Shown piece after piece: positions 27,005-37,711 of a DNA stretch of 64,000 bases. The stretch covers positions 1 through 64,000 of the forward strand of contig JADFYU010000003.1 in NCBI GenBank assembly GCA_015232865.1, written 5' to 3'. Position 1 is the stretch's first letter. The number at the start of each line of letters is the position of its first letter. The translations under genes were made by a program, and so were the position numbers. Origin of the DNA: Magnetococcales bacterium (GTDB lineage: Bacteria; Pseudomonadota; Magnetococcia; Magnetococcales; UBA8363). Below the pieces are notes generated by a model. It saw nothing but the letters and a program-made list of their open reading frames with translations. It did not search any database and had not been told where the DNA came from.

Positions 27005-29323
27005 ATGAATACTCCCCACTTTAATCTTGTCCTCTCTGCTCTCAATGAAGGACCTCACGGCGTCATTCTGATCGACGGAGCGTTCCAGGTCGTTTTCTGG
27101 AATCGATGGATGGAGAATAAAACCGGTCACAAAGCGGATTGGGCTATAGGTCGGAAACTGGAGGAGGTTTTTCCGGAGTTGGTCGGCTCGCGGATTATCA
27201 ATATTCTTAGCAACACCCTTTCAATCGGCCTTCCAGCCATTATGTCCCATAAACTCAATCCATCACCGTTTCCGCTACAATCAGGATTTTCCGAGTTGGA
27301 TGACGGAGAGCGGATGTACCAGATGGTGCGGATAAAAGCCATCAATCACAGCGAATTCGATCGTCACGCCCTGATCCTCATCGAAGATGTTACCCAGACC
27401 GTGCTCCGGGAGAGAACCCTACGAAAACAGACCCAGGAATTAAAACTTCGGGAACAGGAGCTCTTGCTGAGTCGAGAGATTGCCCTACAGGCCAGCCGAG
27501 CCAAAGGAGAATTTCTGGCCAACATGAGCCATGAGATTCGAACCCCTCTCAATGCCATTATCGGCCTGACCGGTCTGGCTGGTGAAAATCAATCCCACGA
27601 GCAACTGAAAAAATATCTGGCAAAAATTGAGACAGCCAGCAATACGCTTCTGGGCTTGATCAACGACATCCTGGATTTTTCAAAAATTGAGGCCGGTAAG
27701 CTGGACCTTGAAACCCTGCCTTTTTCCCTGGCCGAACTGATTCACGATCTGGCTGATTTTTTTATCGGTCCCGCCTTGAAGAAAAACATTCTTCTGGAGA
27801 CGGAAATCGCCTCTGACGTGCCCCATTATCTGCTCGGGGACCGATCCAGACTTCGACAAATTTTGATCAATCTGGTCAATAATGCCATTAAGTTCACCTC
27901 CTCAGGAAAAGTCTCCATTCGGGTCAAACGACAGGCTGAACCCTGTAAAAAGGCAGCAGAAGTGGCTTTGCTTTTCCAGGTTGAGGATACCGGAATCGGG
28001 CTGGAAGAGGCGCAGATATCCAAACTTTTCCACTCTTTTACACAAGCGGATGGCTCTACCTCCCGTCGTTTTGGCGGAACCGGGCTGGGGTTGACCATCT
28101 GCAAACAACTGGTCGAACTGATGTCCGGCACCATCTGGGTCGAAAGTACTGTCAACAAGGGGAGCATCTTTCAGTTTTCCGCCCAGTTTACATTGGATCA
28201 AACGGAGAGCAGAGAGTCCAAACCCCAGACGGTCAGAAACAACAAACAGACACTTTCCCGCCTGAAATCGATCCTTAGCCACCGAAAAATCTTGCTGGTT
28301 GAGGATAATGACATCAATCAACTGGTGGTCGCCGAGATCCTCCGCCGGGCCAATATGAAGGTCGTGATTGCCAACCAGGGTCAAGAGGCCATTGATCAGT
28401 TAAAAAATACGCCGGTCGATGCGATTTTAATGGATATCCAAATGCCGATCATGGATGGGCTGCAAGCGACAAGAATCATCAGGCAACAGGATCACTATAA
28501 AAATATTCCCATTATTGCCATTACCGCGAACGCCATCCGGGGAGATCGGGAGCGCTGCCTTGAGAGTGGCATGAATGACTATATCACCAAGCCAATTCGC
28601 CAACTCGCCCTGTTTAGCTGCCTGGCCAAATGGATCAAACCGATGTCCGATGCTGACAAAAATAGAGAGGAGGCGGAAATCATACCGGAGTTGCCGTCCC
28701 ACCCCGAAGTCGAAGGACTGAATACTGTGCTGGGCCTGGATATTTTGGATGGTGATCGGTCGCTTTACCTCATCCTGCTCAAACAATTCATTCAATCAAA
28801 CACCGACACGATCGAAAACATTTGCCAACAATTGGAAAAAGGGAACACCCAATCGGCTATTTTTCTGGTCCACTCCCTGAAAGGAGCGGCAGGCCATCTT
28901 GGAGCAGCCCAATTACACAAAGCCGCCTCCAAATTGGAAGCCTCCCTCAGGGCCGACCGGTACAATTATTCCAACGATTTTTGTCTCCAACTAAAAAGTC
29001 AACTCGATCGAGTCTTTCACGACGCGAAGATATACTGCGCCTCTGAAACACAACAAGACAGCCCATCACCCCTCTCACTGCCTGCCGAAAAATCGGCCTT
29101 GACCGATCTGTTTCAAAAAATATCAACCTCGCTGGAAAACAACAATCTACAAGCGATTGGTCAGGTGGAATCTCTAAAACAATATTTTCGAGAAGCCCCC
29201 TATCAATCAACCATGAATGCCCTATCGGCCAGCATCGATACCCTTGACTTTGAGCTTTCCCAGCTCCATCTTATGGAATTGGCTGAAAAAGCTGCGATTG
29301 CACTGGAACAGAAAACAAAATGA
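27005..29323 (+). CDS. Hybrid sensor histidine kinase (PAS-HisKA-HATPase-REC-HPt)
   Basis: 772 residues, no membrane helix, so cytoplasmic. A PAS-like domain covers about 5-130; HisKA has His176 ([17 protein letters not shown]); HATPase_c shows NLVNNAIKF and GTGLGLTI; the receiver has Asp477 ([14 protein letters not shown]); the C-terminal HPt has His623 ([15 protein letters not shown]). This is a complete internal phosphorelay. The last ~90 residues form a helical tail. It overlaps the REC-GGDEF gene by 4 bp, its probable output partner. Confidence 0.95.
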   Translation: MNTPHFNLVLSALNEGPHGVILIDGAFQVVFWNRWMENKTGHKADWAIGRKLEEVFPELVGSRIINILSNTLSIGLPAIMSHKLNPSPFPLQSGFSELDDGERMYQMVRIKAINHSEFDRHALILIEDVTQTVLRERTLRKQTQELKLREQELLLSREIALQASRAKGEFLANMSHEIRTPLNAIIGLTGLAGENQSHEQLKKYLAKIETASNTLLGLINDILDFSKIEAGKLDLETLPFSLAELIHDLADFFIGPALKKNILLETEIASDVPHYLLGDRSRLRQILINLVNNAIKFTSSGKVSIRVKRQAEPCKKAAEVALLFQVEDTGIGLEEAQISKLFHSFTQADGSTSRRFGGTGLGLTICKQLVELMSGTIWVESTVNKGSIFQFSAQFTLDQTESRESKPQTVRNNKQTLSRLKSILSHRKILLVEDNDINQLVVAEILRRANMKVVIANQGQEAIDQLKNTPVDAILMDIQMPIMDGLQATRIIRQQDHYKNIPIIAITANAIRGDRERCLESGMNDYITKPIRQLALFSCLAKWIKPMSDADKNREEAEIIPELPSHPEVEGLNTVLGLDILDGDRSLYLILLKQFIQSNTDTIENICQQLEKGNTQSAIFLVHSLKGAAGHLGAAQLHKAASKLEASLRADRYNYSNDFCLQLKSQLDRVFHDAKIYCASETQQDSPSPLSLPAEKSALTDLFQKISTSLENNNLQAIGQVESLKQYFREAPYQSTMNALSASIDTLDFELSQLHLMELAEKAAIALEQKTK

Positions 29324-30234
29324 TGTCATCCAACCATTCTCAAACCATTCTGATCGTCGATGATGAAGTGACCAACATCCAGGTGCTAAACGGTGTCTTT
29401 CAGGATGAATACCAACTCATCTTTGCTACCAACGGCCACAAAGCCCTTGAGTTGGCGGAGCGAGACATTCCAGATCTGATTCTACTGGATGTCATGATGC
29501 CGGAACTGGATGGCTGGGCGGTATGCCGATTGCTCAAAACAAACCCATTGACCCAAGCGATTCCCATCATGTTCGTCACCGCCATGAGACAGATCCAAGA
29601 TGAGCTTAAAAGTCTTGAGCTAGGAGCGGTTGATTTTATTACAAAACCCTTCCATCACGCCATTGTCAAAGCCCGGGTTCAGATCCATATGGAGTTGAAA
29701 AGACAACGGGATTATCTGCAAAACATCTCTTCCTTGGACAGCTTGACCGGGATCTCCAATCGACGGCGTTTTGACGAATTTTTCATCAACGAGTGGCGAC
29801 GCTCCATTCGCACTCAGACCCCCCTCTCCCTGATCCTGATGGATATTGATTTTTTCAAACAGTTTAACGACCAATACGGCCATGTGCATGGAGATTTTTG
29901 TTTAAAAGAGGTTGCCGCAACCCTGGCCAGAAGTCTGGTCCGGCCTGCCGATCTGGTCGCCCGTTACGGGGGGGAGGAGTTTGTTTTCATTCTACCGGAT
30001 ACCGATTATGACGGGTTGAATTATTTAGCGGAAACCTTACGGAAAAACATTGAAAACCTGGATATCGAACATAAACAATCCGCCGTATCCCCGGTCGTAA
30101 CCGTCAGCCTGGGCGGCATTTGTGGAATACCAAGTCAAAGCGTACAGCATCTGGATTTTATTGGAAGGGCGGACCATTGCCTCTACCAAGCCAAAAATAG
30201 CGGTCGCAACCGAGCTGTGGCGGAACAGATCTAG
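29320..30234 (+). CDS. Response regulator diguanylate cyclase (REC-GGDEF)
   Basis: 304 residues. Receiver domain with Asp57 ([14 protein letters not shown]) and the switch Lys in [12 protein letters not shown], then GGDEF with GGEEF at 217-221 and an inhibitory RxxD (RPAD, 208-211). It resembles PleD/WspR-type regulators: phosphorylation should promote dimerisation and c-di-GMP production. Coupled by an ATGA overlap to the hybrid kinase. Ends the operon. Confidence 0.95.
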   Translation: MMSSNHSQTILIVDDEVTNIQVLNGVFQDEYQLIFATNGHKALELAERDIPDLILLDVMMPELDGWAVCRLLKTNPLTQAIPIMFVTAMRQIQDELKSLELGAVDFITKPFHHAIVKARVQIHMELKRQRDYLQNISSLDSLTGISNRRRFDEFFINEWRRSIRTQTPLSLILMDIDFFKQFNDQYGHVHGDFCLKEVAATLARSLVRPADLVARYGGEEFVFILPDTDYDGLNYLAETLRKNIENLDIEHKQSAVSPVVTVSLGGICGIPSQSVQHLDFIGRADHCLYQAKNSGRNRAVAEQI

Positions 30235-30294
30235 CGACGCCCTCCCGTTTCGCCAGCAACACACCCCACAACAACCCAAGTTATCATCGATCCC

Positions 30295-31392
30295 TTAGAT
30301 GAAGTTGAGATGGGGAACAGATCCGCTTGTGATTTTATGCAGATAGCGGTTGATTTCGTCCATTCGGCAGTTGCGGCGACAATTCTTGATATCCAACCCC
30401 GTCTGGATGAACTGCCAACCTTGATGCCGTTTTTCCCCCTCCCAGATCTCCTGGAAGGTCAACTCCTTGATATTGCCATACTCAAACCGCTGATCGAGCA
30501 GATAGGCACTGCAACCGGAAACCGTTCCGTTGGCCATGATATATGCCCATAAAAACGGCGTGGCATAACAGCGATCGTAACGATCCGATTGTTGGTATTT
30601 TTCCATGGTTTTAGCTCTGAAAATTACGGAAAACCCGGGCCGACTCATGGATTGAAGTTTATCACCAAGAGACAGGAAGGATTGATAATCAATCTCTTCA
30701 TAGCGTTTTGTTTCGCTAAAAAGATGCTGGGAATAGGGTTTGATGACCAGATAATCCAAGCCGACCAAATCCCGACAAATCTCCACCAGTTCGCCCATCT
30801 GATCGGCATTTTCCGGCAGAAGGAGCGCCTGCGCCCCCAAAACCGTTGTCAGATTGTGCCGTCGTTTGTAGAGAACCATGGCCTGCATGTTTTCTATGAC
30901 TTTTTCAAAATCCCCCTCCTTGGATTGGTGAATCTGCCGATATCCCTCCGGGGTGCCGCCATTGATGGAAATTTTTATCCAGGAGAGGGCGGGCAGACCT
31001 TTTTCGAGAAATCCTGGCGGCAGAACCGTCGCGTTGGTGGTCACAGCCGAATCCAACCCAGCCTGCCGGGCGCTGTGGAGAATTTCGCCCATATCCTTGT
31101 GCAGCAACGGCTCCCCCTCACCAGCAAACATGACGCTTTTAACCCCTAACCGGGCCATCTCTGCCAGTCGGGTTTTCAACAACGAGGTCGACAACCGTTC
31201 CGTATTGTAACCGATATAATCGACGGCACAAAACAGGCATCGATGGTTACAGACGCCAATGGGGGAGATTTCGACATAGAGGGGATAAACCCCTCGACTC
31301 TTTTCCCAACTTCCCGCCGCCTCCAACACCTGGGTGGTACGCTGAGGGTGGTAGATCAGTTTATGGCTATCAATGCCAAAGATATCAGCCAA
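30295..31392 (-). CDS. Radical SAM protein with SPASM-like C-terminus
   Basis: 365 residues. SAM cluster in VCNHRCLFCAVDYIGY (CxxxCxxC); FAGEGEPLLHKD resembles the GGEP motif. The C-terminal part has spaced cysteines (RCYATPFLW, GTVSGCSAYLL, IKNCRRNCRMDE), as in SPASM/twitch domains that bind further Fe-S clusters. Substrate unknown. An 83-aa gene overlaps its 5' end by 8 bp and is probably co-translated. It is not LipA, MoaA or an AmmeMemoRadiSam enzyme by eye. Confidence 0.85.
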   Translation of the reverse strand: MADIFGIDSHKLIYHPQRTTQVLEAAGSWEKSRGVYPLYVEISPIGVCNHRCLFCAVDYIGYNTERLSTSLLKTRLAEMARLGVKSVMFAGEGEPLLHKDMGEILHSARQAGLDSAVTTNATVLPPGFLEKGLPALSWIKISINGGTPEGYRQIHQSKEGDFEKVIENMQAMVLYKRRHNLTTVLGAQALLLPENADQMGELVEICRDLVGLDYLVIKPYSQHLFSETKRYEEIDYQSFLSLGDKLQSMSRPGFSVIFRAKTMEKYQQSDRYDRCYATPFLWAYIMANGTVSGCSAYLLDQRFEYGNIKELTFQEIWEGEKRHQGWQFIQTGLDIKNCRRNCRMDEINRYLHKITSGSVPHLNFI

Positions 31393-31636
31393 CAGTACTC
31401 TCCTTGGTCTCTGGATAATAAAGAGAGACCGGCATCACCACCACCTTTTCTCCGAGTGTCAAGGTCAACTGGACGCGGTCGGGCCATGCGCCCTCTTGGG
31501 ACGGAGGGATCACCTCCTGCTCGACTTTGACCATGCCGGTCATCATGGCCGCTTCCAACTCGTCAACGGAAACGCTGAGTGCGGCTGCAATCTCTCTGAA
31601 AGGAAAATCTAATTCCGCCTGGGTTGTCTGGTCCAT
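31385..31636 (-). CDS. Small protein coupled to the radical SAM gene
   Basis: 83 residues. No signal or membrane helix. FPFREIAAALSVSVDELEAAMMTGMVKV looks helical, followed by alternating strands (RVQLTLTLGEKVVVMPVSL). The pattern loosely recalls small DUF6522-like proteins, without confidence. It overlaps the radical SAM gene by 8 bp, so the two are co-expressed; a partner or recognition role is possible but not shown. Confidence 0.55.
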   Translation of the reverse strand: MDQTTQAELDFPFREIAAALSVSVDELEAAMMTGMVKVEQEVIPPSQEGAWPDRVQLTLTLGEKVVVMPVSLYYPETKESTVG

Positions 31637-31938
31637 GGACTATTCTCACATTTTTTTAGGGTAAAGAAAGAGAATCTCCTGATTTGAATCTGCCAGAGAG
31701 GCAAACAAGAAAATTCGATAATAGATAATAAAATTTAATAATTAGAGATCCTTTGACTCTACACTGTTTTTTATCGTATCACAATATTAGAATATCTTCA
31801 TATAAGATAATTTTATCATTGATAGTTAATTTTTATTTTATTGCTTTCTTTTCATTTCCATATCCGATATGTTCGGAGGGTTGGTTTAATACAGTGAGTA
31901 GCCTTTTTCAATTACCTTCAGTCTAAGGGAGAGAAATA
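31637..31938. other. 302-bp AT-rich intergenic region
   Basis: Strongly A+T-rich compared with the flanks. No gene seen. It separates the divergent radical SAM pair and the 68-aa gene, so it should hold both promoters. TTGACT (31752-31757) with TATCAC 18 bp downstream is a weak candidate; GATAATTTTATC at 31806-31817 is palindromic. Confidence 0.5.
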
Positions 31939-32145
31939 ATGGATACAGTTGAAATGAACACGGATGATTATGCTTCGTTGGTTTATGCGCTTCAGCCGAC
32001 CGGCCGGTTGGGAAAACGGGATGTACGGGAGGGATGGTCAACCCAGACAGCCGATCACCCGGAATACGGCCCGGTCGTCTTGGTTATGGATATGATCAAA
32101 GGCAACGGGATGATGATCCGTCGCTCATCGAACACGAACGAGTAG
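31939..32145 (+). CDS. Orphan 68-residue protein, unknown function
   Basis: 68 residues, no Cys, no hydrophobic segment. It opens MDTVEMNTDDYASLVYALQP and has a central GKRDVREGW and a hydrophobic PVVLVMDMIKGNGMMI near the end. GGGAGAG lies about 7 nt before the ATG, and a clean terminator follows, so it looks like a true single-gene unit. No family is recognised. Being divergent to a radical SAM/SPASM gene, a modified-peptide role was considered but the length and lack of Cys give no support. Confidence 0.6.
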   Translation: MDTVEMNTDDYASLVYALQPTGRLGKRDVREGWSTQTADHPEYGPVVLVMDMIKGNGMMIRRSSNTNE

Positions 32146-32187
32146 AGATCTCACCCCTTCAGTCCGGACACAAAGCCCCCTTTTGCG

Positions 32188-32220
32188 CCCTTATCGATTT
32201 TTGCTAAGGGTGTTTTTTTT
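32188..32220 (+). terminator. Intrinsic terminator after the 68-aa gene
   Basis: Stem CCCTTA/TAAGGG with an 11-nt loop, then TGTTTTTTTT. It ends the short gene at 31939. Confidence 0.75.
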
Positions 32221-32248
32221 GCTCGGTCGGCATTGACAACCAATGCCG

Positions 32249-32274
32249 TCCAGGGGCACCGAACACCCCTGGAC
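32249..32274. repeat. CCAGGGG palindrome at the end of the HBM chemoreceptor gene
   Basis: GTCCAGGGG and CCCCTGGAC arms around a 8-nt loop, between convergent genes. It resembles the CCAGGG hairpin at 45646-45666; likely an end-of-transcript structure although no T-run follows. Confidence 0.55.
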
Positions 32275-32302
32275 AGAGAGAGTTGATTGGAAAAAGTCAT
32301 TC

Positions 32303-34567
32303 CTAGAATTTTTCAAACTCATCATCAGAAGAGTCCATGTTCAGGTCCGCACCTCTGGATGGTTTGTGTCCAATGGCCTGTCGTTGAGTGGGCAAGTGTT
32401 GACGGGGCTTTGGTTTGTTGGCTGGTTGACGACCCCTACTGGCCACTTGACGCTGTTCGCCTATACTGAAAAAGGCAACGGAAGACTCCAGCATCTCCGA
32501 TTGGGCGGAGAGTTCTTCTGATGTCGCAGCCATCTCTTCAGCCGCTCCCGCATTCCTTTGGATAACCTGATCCAGTTGCTGAATAGCCTGGTTGATCTGA
32601 TCGGCTCCCTGGTTCTGTTCCCGGCCACCCGCAGCGATCTCCTGCACCAAATCAGCGGTTTTTTGAATATCTGGAACCAACTGACCCAGCATGGCTCCCG
32701 CTTTTTCTGCCACTTTAACGCTGGATGACGACAGACCGCTTATTTCAGCCGCAGCGGTTTGACTCCGCTCTGCAAGTTTTCTAACCTCGGCGGCTACCAC
32801 GGCAAAACCTTTGCCATGCTCACCGGCACGGGCTGCCTCAATCGCTGCATTCAAAGCCAGAAGATTGGTTTGTCGTGCAATTTCCTCGATGATGCCGATT
32901 TTAGCGGCGATCTCTTTCATCGCAACGACGGCCTCGGTGACAGCCACTCCCGTCTGTTCCGCATCCTTGGAGGCTCTTTGGGATAACTGCTCAGTGGTGG
33001 AGGCATTATCGGAATTCTGCTGAATGTTCGATTTCATCTCCTCCATGGCAGAGGAGGTTTCTTCGATAGAGGCGGCTTGTTCCACGGCACCTTGAGACAT
33101 GTTGTTGGCCGCATCTGACAACTCATTGCTTCCCCCTGCCACCTGCTCTGCCGCTCCTTTGATATCCGTTATAATTGTCTTCAATCTCTCAACTGACTGG
33201 CTCAGACGTCTGGCCATGGTGCCAATCTCGTCTTTGCTGTCCAAATCAATGGTTGCGGTTAAATCACCTTTGGCAAAACGCTCGATAAACCCGTTCATGA
33301 TCGAGACCGGAGTGCTGATGGATCGGCCGATAACCCAGGCAAAGAAAGCACCGACAAACAAAATCACCGCACTAATGATCATCGCAGTCTTTGAATCCTG
33401 ATCCACACGCACAACCGTGGCTGTACTGACCTCGCCCACATTTTTTTCACCATCCATGACCAGATCTGCAATCATGGGTTCTATTTCGTGAACGGCCGCC
33501 AACATCTGGGTTGTGAGCTTTTCGATTTTGGCATCTTCCTCGACCAGTTTGTGGAAAGCTTTCTCGTAGATATTCAACTCATTGCTGATGTTGGACTTGG
33601 CGGAATCTGGAATATTGGAGGCTTCGACATTGGCAAGAATTGTAGCCACCGAACGCTCCAGCTTGCCGACATATTTCACATCTGCCCGCATGATATAGTC
33701 TTTTTCGTGTTTACGGATATCCAGATAATCTCTCCAGATACTCGGAACAAAATGGGTCTCCAGTTGATCTTCGACACCGTGGGCGGCCTTGCTCAACGCA
33801 GAAGCAGATTCGTCACTGGCCTTTCCAATGGCATTTTTCTCTTCTACGACTTTTGCAAAGGCCTGCTCGTATGGAACGAGCGCGTTGGATATCTCCCCTT
33901 GCAATGCACTGCTCAGACTGCTCTCTTTGAGTTGCGTTCTGAATGTCGCCCCCAGGGCGTGAAATTTCTGGATGTATTTGGCCTGCCCTCTGAGTCTGAA
34001 ATCTTTCTCGGCACGGCGCATTTGCAGGGCTGTGATTGTCAGGTTGGCCGTATCAAAATCATTCAACTGAGTCTGAAGGGAGTGAGCCGCATCACGAAAT
34101 TTGCCTTGCAGACCGGACATGGGGTCCAGCCCCTTTTTTTCCCACGAACTGGCAACCCCCTGAAAGGCCGCCAAATACGCACTCATCGCATCCTTTACTG
34201 TCTGTTCGTCACCCACGAGCATGTTGCCAAAATCGCCCCCCATGACCTTGCCGATGGCACCGATAGACTCCATCTCTTTATGAACCTTTTCCGTCAGTTC
34301 AGCGACCTTGGCGACATACTCCATTTTCCTTCTGGCCAGAAAATCCTTCTCGGATCTCCGAGCTTGAAGCATAAAGGAGTCGAGCTTTCTGGCATGGTCT
34401 TTTATCGCCACCCCATGATCGAGAAGAGCCTGGTAGTTATCCCGCGTCTCCCAGAGCGTGTTCTGGTACTGAAAAACGACACCGAGAAACAAAAGACCAA
34501 TCACTCCAAAACTGGAGGCAATCTTGACTCCAACATTCATATTCTTGAACATCGTTCCAATACCCAT
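32303..34567 (-). CDS. Methyl-accepting chemotaxis protein with HBM-type sensor
   Basis: About 754 residues from ATG 34567, which has AAGGAA upstream; the frame from 34663 is not needed. One membrane helix at about 14-33, a periplasmic helical sensor to about 400, a second helix, HAMP (about 445-495), and a signalling hairpin with [41 protein letters not shown]. The sensor holds three copies of an EKDF-x3-R-x4-[KE]Y motif at 73, 187 and 288, resembling HBM helical bimodular sensors. Ends in DDEFEKF without a CheR pentapeptide. Confidence 0.93.
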   Translation of the reverse strand: MGIGTMFKNMNVGVKIASSFGVIGLLFLGVVFQYQNTLWETRDNYQALLDHGVAIKDHARKLDSFMLQARRSEKDFLARRKMEYVAKVAELTEKVHKEMESIGAIGKVMGGDFGNMLVGDEQTVKDAMSAYLAAFQGVASSWEKKGLDPMSGLQGKFRDAAHSLQTQLNDFDTANLTITALQMRRAEKDFRLRGQAKYIQKFHALGATFRTQLKESSLSSALQGEISNALVPYEQAFAKVVEEKNAIGKASDESASALSKAAHGVEDQLETHFVPSIWRDYLDIRKHEKDYIMRADVKYVGKLERSVATILANVEASNIPDSAKSNISNELNIYEKAFHKLVEEDAKIEKLTTQMLAAVHEIEPMIADLVMDGEKNVGEVSTATVVRVDQDSKTAMIISAVILFVGAFFAWVIGRSISTPVSIMNGFIERFAKGDLTATIDLDSKDEIGTMARRLSQSVERLKTIITDIKGAAEQVAGGSNELSDAANNMSQGAVEQAASIEETSSAMEEMKSNIQQNSDNASTTEQLSQRASKDAEQTGVAVTEAVVAMKEIAAKIGIIEEIARQTNLLALNAAIEAARAGEHGKGFAVVAAEVRKLAERSQTAAAEISGLSSSSVKVAEKAGAMLGQLVPDIQKTADLVQEIAAGGREQNQGADQINQAIQQLDQVIQRNAGAAEEMAATSEELSAQSEMLESSVAFFSIGEQRQVASRGRQPANKPKPRQHLPTQRQAIGHKPSRGADLNMDSSDDEFEKF

Positions 34568-34873
34568 TATCGTTTTCCTTACGTTTTTGTTTTGAAAAAC
34601 AGCTCTTAACTGGGGCATCCAATCCGCCGGGTTCAGGGGTTTGGCGTTAAGAACCCCAACCATGCCGCAGAGTCTAAGACTTGATCCAGTTGATCAAAGC
34701 CGTCTGACCTCAGTCATACCGTTTCAGAAAGCGACCCCTTTAGCTGACTCTGACCATATGAACAGCAGCATGATAACACAAAAAGGACAGATTCACTTCG
34801 AATTACATACAAATTTTCAGACCGGCAGTCAGGAGAGCAGACGGTAAACGGTAAAACACAAATAACATCAAAA
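34568..34873. other. 306-bp intergenic region
   Basis: Lies between the HBM chemoreceptor start and the SQR-like stop, both on the minus strand. No gene, hairpin or clear promoter is visible. Confidence 0.5.
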
Positions 34874-36016
34874 CTAACGCAGAGGATAGAGGGTCAGGCG
34901 TTCCAGCATCTGCTTGGCCCAGTGCAGGAGGCGGGTTGGGGGCAGTATCAGGTTGAACCCTTTAAACCGGGAGACGAACATACCGCTGTCCAAAGTATCG
35001 ACGATACAAATCAACTCCGTACGGAAACGTTTTTCCGGCGCATGGCCATTGAGTTCGGCCAGCAGGTTGTCGGCTGCACAACGGGCTTGCAGTTCGGCCA
35101 TGTGCGCCTGTTTTGCCCGCCAGTCCGGTCCGGGAAAAGAGCCGGCATCGCCCGCCACATAGACCCGCTCAGCCCCAACCGCCCGGCAGTGGCTGTCCGC
35201 CTTTAAAAATCCACCCGCGCTCAACTCCAATCCGGTCTTGGCAAACCAATCCGGCCCGGTCATGCCGGGGATGAAGACCACCAGATCAGCCTGGAGTTTC
35301 TCCCCTTCCAACATCACCCCGTCGGCAGAAAATCCGCTGATTTTTCTGCCCAGATGGGTTTCAATGTTGCGTTTGACCATGGCCCCCAACAGACCGTTGA
35401 CCGCTTTGGGGCCAAGCCGTTTTCCGGGTTCAGGCATGGGGGCAAAAAATTTCAGGTTGAACCGATCACGCTTTTTGATTCGCTTCAGATGGGTGTGGGT
35501 GCCAAATAAAAATTCAAACATCGGCCCACCCCGCAAGGCAGTCGGCTCCTTGGGATTGCCGCCAAAACCAAAAGCGATGGCCCCCCCCTCGCCCATGGCA
35601 GCCAATCGAGAACGAAAATTCTCTGCCGCACCCAGCCCGGAGCAAGGGTTGATGGCGAACTCCATTCCTGGCGCTTTATTGAGATAGGTCGCACCGGAAG
35701 CGATCAGCAACGCATCATTCTCGACCACGCCGGAATCGGTGATCACCCGACGGCCATTCTGCTCCAGAGCCACGGCCCGGCCTGGAAAATGGGTGACGCC
35801 CATACGACTGAAAAAGGCGGTCAGATCCCGATGCAGATCGGCCCCCTTGCGCAAACCGCTGGGAATCCAGATCAGACTGGGATTGTAAAAAAAATCAGGT
35901 TTGGGCGAAATGACGGTAATCTGTAGACGCCGTCCGGCATCCAGTTGACGCAAACGAGTGATGGCCGCAACCGCCGCAAAGTTACTTCCGATGATGGTAA
36001 CCTGTTTTGCTTCCAT
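34874..36016 (-). CDS. FAD-dependent oxidoreductase, sulfide:quinone reductase-like
   Basis: 380 residues. The Rossmann start VTIIGSNFAAVAAITRLRQL, a middle FAD segment ENDALLIASGATYL and a late dinucleotide motif VYVAGDAGSFPGP match the disulfide-reductase superfamily, most like SQR and related NADH dehydrogenases. SQR enzymes oxidise sulfide to polysulfide using two or three conserved Cys. Here Cys occurs in NPCSG and SHCRAV, but I cannot confirm the full set, so activity on sulfide is uncertain. Located alone upstream of the HBM chemoreceptor gene on the same strand. Confidence 0.75.
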   Translation of the reverse strand: MEAKQVTIIGSNFAAVAAITRLRQLDAGRRLQITVISPKPDFFYNPSLIWIPSGLRKGADLHRDLTAFFSRMGVTHFPGRAVALEQNGRRVITDSGVVENDALLIASGATYLNKAPGMEFAINPCSGLGAAENFRSRLAAMGEGGAIAFGFGGNPKEPTALRGGPMFEFLFGTHTHLKRIKKRDRFNLKFFAPMPEPGKRLGPKAVNGLLGAMVKRNIETHLGRKISGFSADGVMLEGEKLQADLVVFIPGMTGPDWFAKTGLELSAGGFLKADSHCRAVGAERVYVAGDAGSFPGPDWRAKQAHMAELQARCAADNLLAELNGHAPEKRFRTELICIVDTLDSGMFVSRFKGFNLILPPTRLLHWAKQMLERLTLYPLR

Positions 36017-36229
36017 GAGTTAACCTCTATCAATAGATTTTTCGCCCCTCTAGTCGAGGAGAGAGCCGCAGAGAAAATCAACCGGATTTTGAGTACCCAG
36101 CTGTCTTAAAAATAGTCTGCACCCTCAATTTCATGCCAATCTATATTTAAAATAGCAGGCAGGCCAGAAGAGAGACAAGAGGGATGATTGACTGTCTCCG
36201 CAAACCTGTACGTACGCACCGAGCCTAGG

Positions 36230-37522
36230 TCAGGAAAGCCGTTTAATCAAGAGTCCATATTCGGCATCGCCCGTGTGGGGTGCCGGAATGACCACCGTCA
36301 GACCCGATCCCGGTGCCACCTGGCGGTTTTCTCCCTGCTTTGACTCCATCTGCTGCAAAACAAAGCGGGTGTTGCCGCCAGGGGTGATCAAATCCATCTC
36401 ATCCCCGACCTCAAATCGATTTTTTACCGCAATGGTCAACTGACCTGTCTGGCGGTTTTGGTCGATCACCTCACCAATGAACTGCTGACTGTTCTGGCTG
36501 CTGCCCTGTTTATAGTTTTGATGATCCTGGGGCGGGTGACGTCGATAGAATCCTTCGGTATAGCCCCGGTTGGCCAGATCATCCAAATCTGAATACCATG
36601 ACGCATCAAAAGGCTTATTGGCAGCGGCGGCGTCGATGGCCCGTCGGTAGACCTGGGTGGTGCGGGCCGTATAGAAAAAAGATTTGGTTCGGCCCTCTAT
36701 CTTCAGAGAGTCGATCCCCATCCGGGCAAACTGTTCCACATGCTGAACCGCCCGCAGATCCTTGGAGTTGAGAATATAGGTGCCGTGTTCATCCTCATAG
36801 GCCGGCATCAATTCGCCAGGACGACTCCGATCCTCCAGGAGATACAGTTTATCGGTAACCGAATCGGGTTCGACCGCCACCACCGCACCGGTTTCGGTCT
36901 GCTCGGCATCGTGGAGTTTATAGTCCCAGCGGCAGGCGTTGGTACAACTACCCTGATTGGCATCCCGATGGTTCATGTAACCCGATAGCAGACAGCGCCC
37001 GGAATAGGCGATACAGAGAGCGCCGTGGACAAAAACCTCCAACTCCATGGTCTGGCAACGGTCACGGATCACCCCCACCTCCTCTAACGAAAGCTCCCGA
37101 GAGAGGATGATTCTCGACAATCCCATCTCCTGCCAAAAGTCCACGGCGGCATAATTGACCACATTGGCCTGAACCGAAAGGTGGATCGGCATCTGCGGCC
37201 AGTTTTTGCGCGCCATATGGATCAATCCGGGATCTGAGAGGATCAGCGCATCCGGCCCCAACTCGACCATGGGCGTCACATCACGCAAAAACGTATCGAC
37301 CTTGCTGTTGTGCGGCGCCAGATTACAGGCGATATAGAGCCGTCTTTGGTGCTGACGCATGTGAGCGACCGACCGCTCCAAAGCCGACAGATCAAATTCG
37401 TTTTCCCGTACCCGCAAGCTGTAGCGGGGCAATCCGGCATAGACGGCATCGGCTCCATAGGCGACGGCATAACGCAAACTTTGCAGTGTCCCTGCGGGTG
37501 AAAGCAGTTCCGGCTTTTTCAT
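36230..37522 (-). CDS. U32-family peptidase-like protein (TrhP/YegQ type)
   Basis: About 430 residues from ATG 37522. N-terminal KPELLSPAGTLQSLRYAVAYGADAVYAG and the U32 signature ELEVFVHGALCIAYSGRCLLSGYMNHRDANQGSCTN with the Cys cluster. YegQ/TrhP proteins support 5-hydroxyuridine formation at tRNA wobble position; the full-length TrhP-like layout fits. No protease activity is implied. Single gene, minus strand. The longer frame to 37573 has no better start. Confidence 0.88.
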   Translation of the reverse strand: MKKPELLSPAGTLQSLRYAVAYGADAVYAGLPRYSLRVRENEFDLSALERSVAHMRQHQRRLYIACNLAPHNSKVDTFLRDVTPMVELGPDALILSDPGLIHMARKNWPQMPIHLSVQANVVNYAAVDFWQEMGLSRIILSRELSLEEVGVIRDRCQTMELEVFVHGALCIAYSGRCLLSGYMNHRDANQGSCTNACRWDYKLHDAEQTETGAVVAVEPDSVTDKLYLLEDRSRPGELMPAYEDEHGTYILNSKDLRAVQHVEQFARMGIDSLKIEGRTKSFFYTARTTQVYRRAIDAAAANKPFDASWYSDLDDLANRGYTEGFYRRHPPQDHQNYKQGSSQNSQQFIGEVIDQNRQTGQLTIAVKNRFEVGDEMDLITPGGNTRFVLQQMESKQGENRQVAPGSGLTVVIPAPHTGDAEYGLLIKRLS

Positions 37523-37711
37523 GAGCGGTAGGCACCCTTCGCTGAAATCAAACAAAAACGACTGACCCGCCAATCGTCATCAACCCTGGAATTTGGAAAT
37601 CGGCTAACCCTATTTGAAGAGATGGAAAAAGTCGAGTAGTATTCACCTTCCCCCAACAATCCGACTCAAAACGAATTTTTTATTGATACCCACCAACAAG
37701 GAGTGCTTGTC

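Noticed and set aside
30295..31392. Radical SAM gene as the missing partner of the MEMO-AMMECR1 protein
   Set aside because: Its cluster motif and SPASM-like C-terminus do not resemble AmmeMemoRadiSam enzymes, and it is 7 kb away on its own promoter.
31939..32145. RiPP precursor for the neighbouring radical SAM enzyme
   Set aside because: Too long, no Cys, no repeated core and no leader-like cut site; also on the opposite strand.
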